Assembly (NCBI RefSeq): GCF_022539665.2
Contig: NC_081335.1
Coordinates: 6,944,001-7,008,000 of the forward strand
Direction: 5' to 3'
DNA length: 64,000 bases
From: Daphnia carinata
Lineage: Eukaryota; Arthropoda; Branchiopoda; Diplostraca; Daphniidae
This document shows positions 9,937 to 21,662 of this stretch, in pieces. The position numbers and the translations under genes were made by a program. The notes under the pieces are model-generated. The model was not told the DNA's origin and searched no databases. It saw only the letters and a program-made list of their open reading frames with translations. Every line of letters begins with the position of its first letter. Positions within the stretch are counted from its first letter, which is position 1.

Positions 9937-12229
9937 TAGAATGCGACACACGTTTGCATATGTTGTGATACGCTTCAAAACGCATACACCAATATCGCAC
10001 CGGTGGACCATTCTCCCTTATGACGGTTGGATAATGAACTAAATGATGAAATTTATTAATAGGGTTGATGTCCTTAAATAGTTTGTTAAAACAGAAAAAT
10101 ATTTGATTAATCAAGTCCTCTAGTATCACAGTGTGTTCCAATGCGATACTTGGGCAAAAACAATATCCATTATTCTGTTTAACATTAAAATAAGCTCAAA
10201 GTAGGGATCACCAGTTTCAATTAAATCTCCAATGATCAATGGAAGCATTCGGATCAAGCACCAATTTTGTGGCGCGCGCTGTTTTGTACTATAATTTCCC
10301 CTTTTTCGAATTAAAACATCTGTAAATTTTGGCGAAGGCTTGTTCTTCTTATCATAATAGCTGTAAATAAAGCGCTTTAAACGATTATTCAATTCCTCTG
10401 CTACGAAAAAGTTTTCAGTATTTTTCGAAAACTCACGAAACACAAGCATAATAATAAATGGAACTATTCCTTCCAAAAAATCATGCATACAATCAAGAAT
10501 TAAATTGTTGGTTACGTGAAAATAACCACTTTTGTTCAAGTGGCAGTTAAATTTAATTCCAGTAAGTGGAGTGGATTGACCGTTTGTCAACTTTGCCTCT
10601 CTTGCAGCAACGTCATAATTCTCTTTAGTTCGCATTTCTAAACCATGCGTATTTGAGTTACGTTTTATTTGGTCTCTGCTCAAAAGGCAAAGTCGACAAA
10701 ATTTCGTAGCAGATGGTGATGAAAATTCAAACAATTCATGAATGTCCTTTGTATCGCCGCAAACAGAAGAAATGGTACCGTGGATACGAAATCCTGGTAA
10801 ATCAGAAACATCTAATAACATCCCTTGGTCAGATTCTAGAATTTCCATTTCTTTTAGTAATTCATCAATGAAAAATTTGAATTCGCTGTTTTTCAAATCT
10901 TTACTAAAGCAAACCGCAAAAGGATGAATGTTTGCAAGACGCGAATTTTCTAATGGAGCCAAATTTTCTATTCGAAAGCAAAACATACCCAACTCATGTT
11001 TTTTCGTCTTGCTGCCAAGCGGATTTGTGACTTCAGTTTCATCAAAAAAAATTTGGAAGCGAACTGCAAAGGGAAAACGTTTCAAAAAAGAACTATTTTA
11101 AAATTGTTGCTGTCCCTATGGCTTCTAATGAAACCATCCTCGCTTGTTACTTCTCTAAAATATTTCGAGCGGAAGTTGTTGTCTGAAAATAATATGCTCA
11201 AAGTTTCTCGTAAAGAAATATATTGGAAAGTTTTTTTTGTTCTTTTTGGAAATGATTCCCCTTAGAATTAATTCGAACAGGAGGATTACTTTCGTTTGAT
11301 AGAAACACCGTCCTTGGCTCAACATAAGCGAAATGTGCTTTGAAATAGTTTAATCGCTTTTTTTGAGAATTGAAGTTTCTTAGAATCGACGTAAGAGATC
11401 CGGTTTTTTCACGCTGTTCATCATCTAGTTCAAAAATGGCGCCCAAATTATTTGCAATGTAATCTAACGCGGTGTTTGAAACTAAATGTTCCGATCTTTA
11501 ATTTAACATAAACTTTGCGAAATCCCTTACAACTTGTTTTGATGCTTTATTATCTTCAGTAACAACAATAGTTGCATTTGACATTGCAATGTCATTTTCC
11601 ATGGTTGTTACATCAATAACATGGACATCTTCGTCGGTATTTGGAAAGCTGATATTTTGTTTAACCTCTGGACTAATTTTACGCCGAGTTTTACTACACC
11701 GCATTAATTATTTCTGAAATTAGAAAAAGAATTAAAAGTCTCCGGACACCCGTTCTGAGCGCATACCAGTAGAGTTCCTCTTGCATCACCGGAAGTATGC
11801 ATGGCATGCATAGCTCGTAGGTGAGAAGTAAAATTTTTAAATTCACCTTCGATAAAAGTACGGGTGAAATTTTTTGAAATGCACTGAAAACAAGAAAACC
11901 CCTCAATGTCCGACACCGCAGAATTAAAAGCCATAGTTGGAAAAACTGATGTTTTTAGCAGAAAAAAAAAGTTGGAGACTTATAGTATACCTTTAAGTTT
12001 TGCCGCAATACTTGAATCGAAGTTGATGGTTAGCAAAAATGATTCTAAATCGATTGCATTAAGTTCCGAAACATCAATAAGGCACGGAGCACAAGTTGGA
12101 TAATTAGACGCCATGCGGAGAAGGAGAAAACGCCCCTACAACGGACAAAAGAACCAAAGTTAATTAAAATAAAGAAAGAAATTAGACCATCAATGTGAAT
12201 TTGCTAAAATATCTCAATAACATAGAAAA

Positions 12230-12490
12230 ATATATGTACCTTGAAAAATTTCGTTTCCCTCACCAAAAAACGTGAACTTGCACGAACCACACCCAATAAA
12301 CAGAAGGTTATTGGTCAATAAATGGTAAATCACATCACATAAAATATCTCCGTAAAATAAAAAAATGTATATACCTTTGAATAGTAGAAAAAATCCGTTT
12401 CCCTCACAAAGAAACGTGAACTTGCACGACCCCCCAAAAACAGTAGGTTGTACGTCACTAAATTGTAAATCACTATTAATAATCACGGTA
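12230..12490. repeat. ~135-bp direct duplication upstream of the transposase (A)
   Basis: Two adjacent segments share GTACCTT.GAA, TTTCCCTCAC, AACGTGAACTTGCACGA, AACAG.AGGTT and TAAATCACAT. The first starts near 12,236 and the second near 12,370. The same pair is present in copy B at 53,636-53,890, so the duplication predates the split of the two copies. It lies in the presumed 5' noncoding region of the transposase gene. Confidence 0.6.
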
Positions 12491-13768
12491 CGAAAAAACC
12501 CACAATCGATACCACTATCAATAACACTGCTAATAAAAAAACGCACAAGCTGTAACGCAAAATGCAGAACACATCAAACAATGACTATTACAAATAATGA
12601 GTCACGAGCGACACTAGCTCCTTCGAAAAACTTTAAAGACTAATGAAAACCTCATGAAAAAAAACAGTAATCAGGGTGACCACACACATCTTCTAGTTGT
12701 ACGTCCCTAAACACACAATGTAAATCTTCATAATATTTTACATAATAATAACATTGTAATATTTTAAAGTAACTTAAGCCAAGAACAATTTGATATAAGT
12801 AATAGATCGCTGAACATAACTGGGAAAACAATTTTGTGTATTACTTTTTAAATTAAGTGGAGTTACAATTGTTGAACTGGTACAAGCTCGTAGCTGTCAG
12901 GGTTTCCATGGTAACGCGTGTCAAAGCAGCAGCTTCACAGAAAAAAATTTTAAGTTTACTGCGTTCAATTTTAATATTTTTCTTTTTTCGGAACATTGTA
13001 TAGCCTTTTTTGGTAAGTGTTTGGATATGTTGCATGAATTTTTCAAAACCCAAACGAAATCTCATTCTTGATAAATTTGCTTTGGTGGCGGACAATAGTC
13101 ATACTAGGGTTTTATGTTATTCCCAGATTTCGATTTGTCATTCCAGGTATTATTTACTTATTGTATTTTACTTACTATTTAACTACGTTAAGAAACTGTG
13201 AAAGATAGATAAATTTGTTACCTAACTACATTCTTTGTTAACCTAGGAGTAAATAAAAGCAGTGAAAGACAAAAAAGTTCACGAGTCCCACAACTACTTA
13301 TTTTATTTTGCATTATATTTAGTATTGGTGGTTTACAAAGGTATGGTTAACTGAATACACTTGTTGCCAAATATTATTTTTGTATACAGCATATAGTACA
13401 TCAAAATCAATGGGAATATTGTATCCACAGGTCTCTTATACCAAACTTGTGGTTTTATTTTTGCGAACAGCTTTTCAAACACACTTCAACGATCTAATTG
13501 TGTGTACATTTGAATAAGTACTATGATTAACTAAATTATGAGTCCCTTAAACTGAAAGAAAATTTACCACATCTGAAAATGTATTTCAGCAGAAAAATAA
13601 TTGATACAACTTTGTTGGACGCGATGATGTAGCCTACACAAATGTCTTCGCCAACGCCAACACAACAGTACTTTTCTTCAACATCGCTGTAATTTTCCCA
13701 CATCACCAAAGCGTACATCTCACGACCATTGTCGTCAAGTTACTCCCCGATATATAATGTTCGGCCGT

Positions 13769-14705
13769 GATTGGCGGTGAAATAGGACTGAAACGAAATA
13801 GGACTGAAAATTTCCAGTCCTATTTCTACCGGAGAAATAGGACTGGGAGAAATAGGACTGACTTTTAAAAACTTTTAGGACAGTCCTATTTCTCCATGGC
13901 ATCAGTCCTATTTCTCCTCGGCATCATTCCTATTTCTCCTTAGAAATAGTACTACTTCACTTACCTTGTTCCAAGGGGAACGATGAGCCTCCAATCCAGT
14001 AGGCAATGTATTGTACAAGAGCGCCGGCTTATATCCATTTCTCTTTTTCAAAAACCGATGGCGTTTACTCATTATTTAAATGGTTCACAAATGTTTTATC
14101 TCTTATCCTATTTTTATTTTTATTGCTGGGGGACATGAATTATTTTGAATCTAATGGAGTTCATTGAATAAAATATTATTAGAGCAAAATCAGAATATGT
14201 AAGAGCTGTATATAACGAAAGATGTATGAAATAGTAAAACATTAGTTCAATTGGAAAAGTTGGTTATGACCACATAATGTGCGATATAAGTAATAAATAT
14301 TTCTGTAGTATGTCTAATAGTAGTTTGTTAAATGAACTCTATTAAATACAATATAGTTCATGTTCTCCTGTAATTTAAATTAAAATAGGATAAGAAAAAA
14401 AAGTTTTGTGAACCATTTATCTAATGAGTTAACACCATCGGTTTTTTTAAAAGGGAAACGGATATAACCCGCCGCTCTTACGTAATACATTGCCTACCGG
14501 ATTGGAGGCTCATCGTTCCGCTTGGAACAAGGTAAATGAAACAGAACTATTTCTAAGGAGAAATAGGACTGATGACGTGGAGAAATAGGACTGTCCTAAA
14601 AGTTTTAAAAAATCAGTGCTATTTCTTCCAGTCCTATTTCTCCGGTAGAAATAGGACTGGAAATATTCAGTCCTATTTCTTTTCAGTCCTATTTCACCGG
14701 CTACC
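13769..14705. mobile_element. 0.94-kb foldback element with 8-bp target duplication
   Basis: TCGGCCGT flanks both ends (13,761-13,768 and 14,706-14,713), while copy B near 55,165 has a single uninterrupted TCGGCCGT. The arms are long inverted repeats. GGTGAAATAGGACTG near the left end pairs with CAGTCCTATTTCACC near the right. Farther in, the segments around TTGTTCCAAG, CCTCCAATCC and TGGTTCACAAA are also mirrored. Each arm holds about eight copies of GAAATAGGACTG or its complement. There is no coding capacity. An 8-bp duplication is typical of hAT and P elements, but the ends do not clearly show the hAT consensus, so the family is left open. Confidence 0.8.
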
Positions 14706-14759
14706 TCGGCCGTCGTCCATTTTAGCGAGGTCGTTTCACATTTCATGCCTACCAATTCT

Positions 14760-14934
14760 TTCCTTGTGGTAGACACCTAGTGCTATACCAAATAGCAGAG
14801 GACTGGTAGATACCTTACCAATCTCCTACTTTCTGAAAGCAGACAATTTTTTCTACCATTCCTCTACCTTTTCAGTTCTACCACGTATGATAGTCGAAAA
14901 GTAGGAAGATGGTAGAAGGCAAAAACTGAGAGTG
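14760..14934. repeat. Element A right subterminal repeats and terminal repeat
   Basis: Repeated TGGTAG/CTACCA words appear through this stretch, ending with CAAAAACTGAGAGTG, the complement of the left end. Copy B has the same arrangement at 55,220-55,394. Confidence 0.6.
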
Positions 14935-15039
14935 TAGGTTACATTTTTTTTCATTGACATTTTTCTCTTTTTCAGACAGGTACACTATCTTTGAGGTAAT
15001 AACCTTCCTTGTTAAAGAAACAGTAATAACAGATTTCTA

Positions 15040-15673
15040 TCGATTCCACTACCCGGAAATCAGCGTTGCACGCAAGCCAGTAGTATATTTTTATACGTCT
15101 GGCAACGGATGAAAATTATGACAACAGCAGATGATGAAAACGAAATAGAAGAGACCACTTCGGTGTGTTGTGATTCTTGTTCAAATTGTTTTACATTGTG
15201 GAAATTAAATGTCTTTCTATTTGACGGTTTTTCTGTTTCATAGTGAGGTTTTCCGCCGTCATTTGCGTTGGACATCAGCAGATATTAGTATACATTTCGG
15301 CAATATGACTGGGAGAAAGTGAGGTATACCAATTCAACCTGCACAGCACGTAAGTAGCGTTTTGTCTGATTTTTTTCGTTGAATGTGCAGGTTTTCAGTT
15401 TTTTCGTTTATTACTTTTTGGTTATTCGCCATTATGAAGTTTCATCTACCTGGCAATGCGTATCAATTTGATATTGCCCCTCTAGACTGGATAAGGAAAT
15501 CAAGCAATAGAAGTACGTGTTACTGGCCTGGTGAGGATAAAGCCCAAAATGGAAAAGAGTTGGTAAATCTAATCACCAAGAATGCAGTGGTGGATAAAGA
15601 AACATGGTCGTTCTTTACCAATATATATTATGTTAGTTTACCAAAATTACTTTCTGCCTATTCATTAGCCTAA
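15040..15673 (+). pseudogene. DUF4806-type N-terminal region, second copy
   Basis: An open stretch at 15,383-15,673 encodes FHLPGNAYQFDIAPLDWI, then STCYWPG, then KELVNLITKNAV and TWSFF. The W...CYWPG...L...I...W pattern resembles the N-terminal domain of arthropod DUF4806-containing proteins. A segment upstream at 15,055-15,125 also matches. The whole stretch corresponds, in inverted orientation, to 42,840-42,290 in the Q element. It is therefore a second copy of the same gene's 5' exons. A separate small open segment at 15,780-15,850 (LAIAEHPIAPDTETW) may be another exon. No complete gene is assembled here. Confidence 0.4.
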
Positions 15674-16586
15674 GAAAATACATTCATCATTGTAGGTAAA
15701 ACGCCTCTCGAGTTCGTTATTATTATTATTTTATTGTCGAAATTCCATAAAGTCATTTACACTACGAAGATAATGCTTTACAACTGTCTGTGACAAGAGT
15801 TCTCGATCTTGCAATTGCGGAACATCCTATTGCGCCTGACACTGAAACTTGGTAAAAATACATTCATAGTCTGATTTGAAATTTTCCTTTTCTTAGTTAA
15901 CATGGTGTCGTACTTGGAAGTCGTAAGAGGTTTAACAGAACAAAATCAGCGAAGCAGAATGCTGTTTCAACAAGACTTTGACAAACTTTACATTCAAAGG
16001 CAGATGTTATGAAATTATCCCAGTAATAGTTAAAACATTTAGGAAAAAATTAAAAAGCGTTATTCTCCCTTGAACAATCTTCGCACGTATCTTATACAGT
16101 ACCAGCCCTTAGTGACCGAACACTTAGGGGTTTTGGGGCTATTTTACATGGCGTCTTGTGGCGGTAGGTGCTTAGCGTACATAAAAAAAAGGGACAGTAA
16201 AAATGACGACAAAAGAGTTTTCTTCTGTTAATTTATTTTCTAACTATAAAATTTGTTGACTAGCATGCTAGTCATAAAATATCCGAACACCGCGTTTAGC
16301 TTATGGGATAACTGATGGCACTACCTCATTTTTTAGAAATTTTCTTAACATACAAGGAAATGTTTTCTAGACCACGTAATAACATTATTCAATAGGATAT
16401 TCATTAGCCCGTATGTCCTTATAGTGTTATATCACTTAAAATAAACTATGTTAGGAAAGGAAATTTTTGAAGTGAAGACGGTGCTTTTGTCCGTTAAAAA
16501 TAGCTTATCTTTCTCCCACTTCAGGTACTGAACTCAATAGGATATTTTTTAGAGTGGAACTCATTTGCATGGTTTTCAATCATAAG
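15674..16586. other. Intergenic, no recognised gene
   Basis: AT-rich sequence without a supported gene, apart from the possible small exon at 15,780-15,850 mentioned for the DUF4806-like copy. A (TTA)n-like run lies near 15,718-15,735. The sequence ends at the CACTG terminus of the inverted R copy. Confidence 0.4.
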
Positions 16587-17096
16587 CACTGTTTTTTAAA
16601 AAGTCTTGAATTTTGGCGAAATTTGTACTTAAATCGGACTCTGCCAGCTAGGGGAAAATATTACATAAAAAAATTTAGGGGAGGTTCCCCCGAAGTGGTT
16701 AAAGTGACACCTAAGTTAAGACACATATTTAGCGAAAAATGAAACCAAATGGCCCGTTCGTGTAAAAGTTATTTACATGAATAATTGAAATAATAGCAGT
16801 AAATCCAGCTTAAAATGATCCCTTTTGTTAATGTATCTTAGTTAACAGATTAGGATAAGCACAAAAGTATAGATTTCAAACTGTGCAATTACAAACACAA
16901 TGAAGAAGTCTTCATTTTGCCTACCAGTGCGGAAAAGGAATGAACAGGTGCACAAGTATCAGTTGCTCCGTACTTTACGCCTAAAACGTAGGACTGAAGA
17001 AACAACAATGCGTTTTGAACCTTGTCGGCGTATTTAAAGTCAAAGACGTAATCCAATAACAGCATCCGCAGTTGTGTGAGATCTCATAAAAGGATC

Positions 17097-19822
17097 AGGG
17101 ATGGTAGCGCGTGGTTGGAACAGAAAACTCATTTTTTGTTCCTCACGATTACAAAAATCGTCAAACTAAGCTAAAAAAATATTTAGATTTGTAGCCAATT
17201 ATTTTAGCTACCTAAAATAATTTTTTTGGGGGGGGTTCGGTACAGGTGAACATCTGTTATGGGTGAAAAACTGGAGGTACCCCAAGATGTTTCAATTGCC
17301 AATCCTTCTGGGCAATTGAAACAGGGCGTCTGGACAATTTAAACGTGGGTTTTCCCATACGGAAGCTCCCATTTTTATGAAGAAACCAAAATGACAATAT
17401 CTCAGCATCTGGGATACGTATTTTGATGAAACTTTTACAGTAATACAAACAATTTTAATCTTTATTTTTTGAGATATTTTATAACTTTTTGTAGTAACTA
17501 AATATTATTTAATGAATATCGGTAGTTTCCTGAATTACCTTCAGGACAACGTCACTGATCTCAACCGTCTCTGATCAACTGAGATGCTATCAGTAAACGC
17601 AAGCTTTTTTCGAGTCATTTGTTTCTTCCTTTTCATTTCAGCTGCGTTTAACGCATTCCTTTCTGGTGTATCTGTCAGAATGGATGTTCCACGCTTCTGA
17701 CCTCGGTGTATCGTTTTTCTTGGTAGAGTTACTGGCAGTGGCAAAATCATAGCTGGATTAAATCTGACGGTGGCCTCCATATCTTCTATTGGGAAACTAG
17801 TTATCTGTTGACTTTCGAATGGGACGGCGCTACGGGCGTTAGGCTCTAAGACATGCGCTTCGTCGGAGGCAACCTCATTAACTAAAAAAATATATAGAGT
17901 ATTATTCGGCCAAACGTTTGTCTGACTCACGTTTTAAGGATTACCTTCTGTGGATACGGTAGGTTGTGTTCATTCTAAACATCGGTCGCTGACATTATAA
18001 GGTGAGAAATCATCCTCAGTGAAAATGTCACGATCAAACGGACAAATTCCGCAAACCTTGAATCCGTTAACTACATTTTCTTGTCTAGTTGCTTTTGGTA
18101 ATGCAATACCAACTATACTGGCAATATGCTCTATTTTCATTGTCCGGTCTGGATTATTCACCATCCATGCGGAACAAGCAGAGCTAAAGTATTTCTTCAA
18201 GAGTTCAAACACAGAACGGTCTAAGGGCTGGAGTTTGTGGGTGCAGTGAGGAGGCAGTGTTTTAATACTACTCCATTTTCCCTACAAAAATCAATAACCT
18301 CCGCGCTCAAGTGTGAGTGGTGGTTATCCAGTATGAATAAAACCTTGCGTTGCGGGGTAGGTCTGCAACACGCCACAAAATGTTGCATATAAAATAAAAA
18401 TTCTGGTTGGGACATCCAACCACTTCCATTACATCTGCCAATGCATCCGGTAGGTCCTCTATGAAGGTTAACGGGATTGCCCCTTTTTCGTGGATACAGA
18501 AATGCGGGCTGGATGACATTTCCCGTTGCACTAACTGATAGCCCTAGCGTGACAAGTGTGCCCCGTTCACCTGACGTCATTGATCCAACTGTCTTTACAC
18601 ACTTTACCTTTTACTACTTTTACCTTTTAATCACTTTACCAGGTTTGTGGCAAGCCGTCAGTCCTATTCTCATATCATATGATATGTTCATATGATAGTT
18701 TAAATAATGGTAGTTTTATTTTCCTAAAATATACCTGTTTCGTCGAAGTTATATATTTCTCTTGGGATAAACTTGTACTTCTGTAGAACACCGTAAAGGT
18801 TGTCGAAAAACATTGAAACCGTGTATTTGTCAAAGGCAGTTACTCGTGCATAACTGGTGGCCTGGACAGGTCTTACTGAAAGACGAAGAAACCCATCTAT
18901 GCAATGTTTGGTGATGTTTTAAAAACTAGCATTAACAAATGAATATAAACTACCTCGCTCCCAATATTCAGGGCATTTCAGTTTTAATTTTGTAGCAAAA
19001 TGGTATGCTATTTTCCGAAGATCAATGGTACTTAACCCATAGTACCTTTTTTGAGCGTCTACTACATACTTTTCAAGTGATTTTTCTTGTTGAGCACTGA
19101 AAATTTTATTAGCTGGATGATAACCTATTCTAGGTGGTTCACCGTTTCTTTTTCTCACAAGGAACCTATATAACGTCCGCACTGATTCACCAAAAGTTCT
19201 TGCAGCTTCCCTGTATGTCAAAGTATCATCCATTTTCGGATCTGCGGCTTCTTCCATGACAGAGATAGGTGTTCGTCCCCTATCTGACACTCTATTTTTG
19301 GACATCGCTTTTCCTCACCACATGAAATACACAACAGAATTCAAAAACAAGATTCTAAAAGAGTTCTGTTAATCCGCTTACTAGGGCTATAACACCGTTG
19401 CCAGACTACAGTAAGGGGGCCGTGCATACGGAAAGGTCGCAATTGGAAAAAGGTGTTCCAATTGCATGGGTCTTCACGGAGTTTTAATGTTAGAGGATAT
19501 AGAAACGAGCTAGGAAAAAAAAAGTGTAATTAGTTTATAGAAAATGAATTAGGAATGATTTAAGACCTTTTTTTATAATTTCTTCTATCGTTTAAGGGGT
19601 TAAAATAAAAAAGTTGTCTAGGCAAAAAACTAAAAATGGGCCGTAAAAAAAATTTGTTTGGGATAACTCGAAAACTTTTATAGTCTAAAGCTTCTAATTT
19701 TTTCTGAAAATAACAATCCTAATTCCTATTACCTCAAATTTTTTAACAAAATCCCTATCATACTTCGAGTGGTATAATTTTTGTTTCAATTGCCTAGCGC
19801 TCCAATTACGGCCTACCTGCCC
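17097..19822 (-). mobile_element. Pogo/Tigger-like DNA transposon, decayed
   Basis: The right end (GCCTACCTGCCC followed by TA) and left end (GGGATGGTAGCGCG) are decayed versions of the GGGGAGGTAGGGCG-type terminal repeats seen at 60,498 and 61,660. Repeated CAATTGGAAC/CAATTGAAAC words lie near both ends. A spliced, frameshifted transposase gene is on the minus strand. It sits at the same TA position of an R copy as the 1.16-kb derivative in R3, and R2 has this site empty at about 46,602. Confidence 0.75.
17541..19305 (-). pseudogene. Pogo/Tigger-like transposase
   Basis: The N-terminal exon (19,305-18,919) has a helix-turn-helix of the psq/CENP-B type (DTLTYREAARTFGESVRTLY). The first catalytic Asp appears in REIYNFDETG at about 18,765-18,735, followed by a GTATAT donor. 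The next exon (about 18,600-18,221) has TSGERGTLVTL, SGWM and ILDNHHSHLS, with the second Asp. The third Asp lies in LQPLDRSVFELLKKYF (about 18,240-18,200). Reaching it requires a frameshift near 18,250, because the exon frame terminates after TAPTNSSP. The C-terminal part continues to 17,970 and, in a separate block, 17,930-17,541. The DDE_1 superfamily cuts and pastes DNA at TA. This copy is inactive because of the frameshift and eroded ends. Confidence 0.8.
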
Positions 19823-20099
19823 TACTTTCCAAAATGAGGTGGATTGTCGATCTAATCTTAAGTGTAAGGAACGGCTAGCCAAACTCTTGACATTCTCCCC
19901 TCGTTTCCCACGTTTGCAACCCTTTTCTCTTCTTCCGACATCAGGTCATATACCGTTGGCTCTGGCCTTCAACCTTCCTTCTACTTGGCCTTCACACCTG
20001 TCAATTCTTTACATAGGTGTTACATTTACACGCAGAATATCAATTTCCTTTGGGACACCTAACCCTTAATGACATTGCTTCTTCGTATAAATGTTACCT

Positions 20100-20160
20100 T
20101 TTCCCAGTCAGTCAGTCAGCCCAGTTTCAGGTGTCATCTCAGTCAGTCCCTTTTCAATAA
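20100..20160 (+). repeat. CAGT-rich short repeat
   Basis: Several CAGTCAGT-like words cluster here (CAGTCAGTCAGCCCAGTTTC and later TCTCAGTCAGTCCC). It is a small low-complexity feature between the Tigger insertion and the rest of R5. Confidence 0.4.
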
Positions 20161-20221
20161 TTCTTCAGTTCAGTCTACTTCAATTCAGAAAACTAACTAA
20201 CTACTAAAGATTCCTTGGGGA

Positions 20222-21516
20222 TCATTTTATAAAAAAACGGAAGGTCAAGTTGGTTAGCACTTTAGGGGAAGAAGGGATTTTGCTGTGCAAATGTAACACG
20301 TAGGCTCTCCGTGGGAACCAAGGTCGACATTGGGAAAAGCCTGCGGCTGGTCGTTTCTTGCAATAGGGTGAACGGCGATTCTCTTGTTTCCTGCGCGATG
20401 CAACTTGCAAGGTTAGCTGATTCCTATTAACTTAAAAAATAGTTAGATAACATTTTATTGGTAAGAGGTAATTCATCTTACCATTCTAGAATCGACCAAA
20501 CGTCGAGCTGCTTTATCTCCTTTTCCTTTTCCAGGAACCAAGATTCATAATTATGATTCAAGAATATAGAATTATAATTCAACGGTAGCTATGGAAAACA
20601 TTTCTTGGGCAAAATAAAAAATAAACAGTAAGTTATTAGCACGTTTGCGATTGTTTAGTGTATTATATTACCAGGTTCAGTTTTCTGAAAAAGTTTTGGC
20701 GATAAATGAGACGTCATTTTTTTTTGTTTGCAGTTTTTGCTGCCTTACCGATGAATTTGGTTCGAGTGAATCCATATTTCTCGAAAAACCTCACGTTATT
20801 TCTTCATGTTTAATTCAAACTCGAAGAACAGCTATAATCAAAGAATTTCTGTTGTCAATCACTAAATATTTTGCATTTTAACAAATGCATTGAATTTATT
20901 TTGATACTTACAAAAGTTTGATGTTAAAGAAAGGGGCAGTGGCTGCCTATGACTTTGTCAATTCTGCTTAATTCAGGAATCCATTTCATAACACGACCTC
21001 TTCTGAAAGAGACAGAAAGTTTGACGAGATTGGGATCATGGATCAACCAACTTCCTTTGGATGTCTGACCTAAAGCGATTTGCTAATTTATAGGTGGCTG
21101 GCAGTGGCATCAAGATAGTATTCCTTTTTTTAAACACAGGTTTTACACATTTTTCCTTTGCTGGGGGATCGGCTGTAATTGCGAAGCAGCTTTTTCTTCT
21201 TCATGTCTTTCGCCACACTTTTAATATTTTGAGCATTGTCATCACAGCTACTGCCAAGTATGTCAGTACTGGTTTCATCAGAATTGTAAAAAATTAAGTT
21301 TTCGTCTAAGGAAGCTACCAAAATATTATTAGTGAAATTACATTGATTTTCTAAACTAATTTTCAGAAAACTTGGTACCATTAACTCATTTTCAAAAGTT
21401 AAATGCCGTTTGAAATATCCAAAGCTACAGCGGCGCACGCCATGGCAATAACAGGAAACATGCTCAGCCGGCGGAAGTGTGATAGGGGCCTCGAGCCGTG
21501 GTCGTACATGACGCAC
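20222..21516 (-). pseudogene. SAMD3-like fragments of R5
   Basis: A block at 21,300-21,130 encodes SDETSTDILGSSCDDNAQNI followed by a lysine-rich tail. It matches the N-terminal region of the R3 gene (SDETSTDLVDSSCDDNAQNI). The stretch at 20,900-21,080 matches the R3 segment with ESGRIETF and the exon end around KSWMI. Around 20,390-20,470 the ESANLASC region appears. The pieces are in the right order but with deletions and stops. Confidence 0.5.
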
Positions 21517-21662
21517 CTTTCTTAGTTCCGCCTGTTGGAGGCGTAGCGCTAGCGCACTTAGAGCGGCTCCCGTTTAGTGTGTCTGGCGTGGTACATGCAC
21601 TACACGTCACACCCACTTCTAGGCTAGCGTAAGCTGCCGCCAAGTGTAACAAAAGCGGTTTT
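21430..21662. other. GC-rich block of unknown origin
   Basis: A stretch of about 230 bp is markedly richer in G and C than its surroundings (for example GCGGCGCACGCCATGGC and GCGTAGCGCTAGCGCAC). It breaks the R5 homology on its right side. No gene family, terminal repeat or target duplication was recognised. Confidence 0.35.

Larger units (their letters stand above)
5115..11934 (-). pseudogene. CACTA-like transposase, copy A, split by insertion
   Basis: Reading on the minus strand, the N-terminal part (about 11,934-11,500) has two C2H2-like fingers: one with FSCFQC and HLRAMH, and one around CAQNGCPETFNSFSNF. The 11,085-10,126 block carries NPLGSKTKKHELG, a Cys pair (FCRLCLLS) and LDCMHDFLEGIVPF. 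These match the D-x2-H...G signature of Tnp2-like, CACTA-type transposases. The 10,141-9,939 block has FHHLVHYP and VRYWCMRFEAYH. The C-terminal part lies at 5,634-5,115, on the far side of the 4.3-kb insertion, and ends in FISPRHWV. Several frameshifts also occur, for example between 11,446 and 11,085. It is inactive as it stands. Copy B keeps the 595-codon main block open. Confidence 0.65.
2599..14934 (-). mobile_element. CACTA-like DNA transposon, copy A (interrupted)
   Basis: The left end reads CACTCTCAGTTTTTG and the right end CAAAAACTGAGAGTG, a 15-bp terminal inverted repeat. A 2-bp TA lies outside each end (2,597-2,598 and 14,935-14,936). Subterminal regions are rich in the palindrome CTACCAAATGGTAG on the left and in TACCA/TGGTA words on the right, as expected for clustered transposase-binding sites. 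Both genes lie on the minus strand: an N-terminally zinc-fingered transposase and a downstream SAM-domain protein. Copy B at 48.8 kb is collinear. Against B, copy A carries extra insertions at 5,640-9,936 and 13,769-14,705 and retains ~540 bp that B has lost. CACTA/EnSpm membership is inferred from the ends and transposase type. Confidence 0.8.
16587..21516 (-). mobile_element. R-family element R5 (inverted, partial)
   Basis: The left end is CACTGTTTTTTAAAAAG, a diverged form of the CACTGTTAAAAA end seen at 28,234, 47,145, 47,839, 62,211 and 24,292. Running leftward on the minus strand are segments matching R3 at 58.8-62.2 kb: the N-terminal acidic region (21,300-21,150), the LTNQS..ESANLASC region (20,470-20,390) and the C-terminal region (17,090-16,880). 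A pogo/Tigger transposon interrupts it at 17,097-19,822. Large internal parts are missing relative to R3. The outer (right) boundary was not found, so the end coordinate is that of the last recognisable coding homology. Confidence 0.55.

Noticed and set aside
19839-20069. 76-codon plus-strand ORF rich in Pro, Ser and Leu
   Set aside because: It starts inside the R5 flank of the Tigger insertion and resembles no family; treated as chance.
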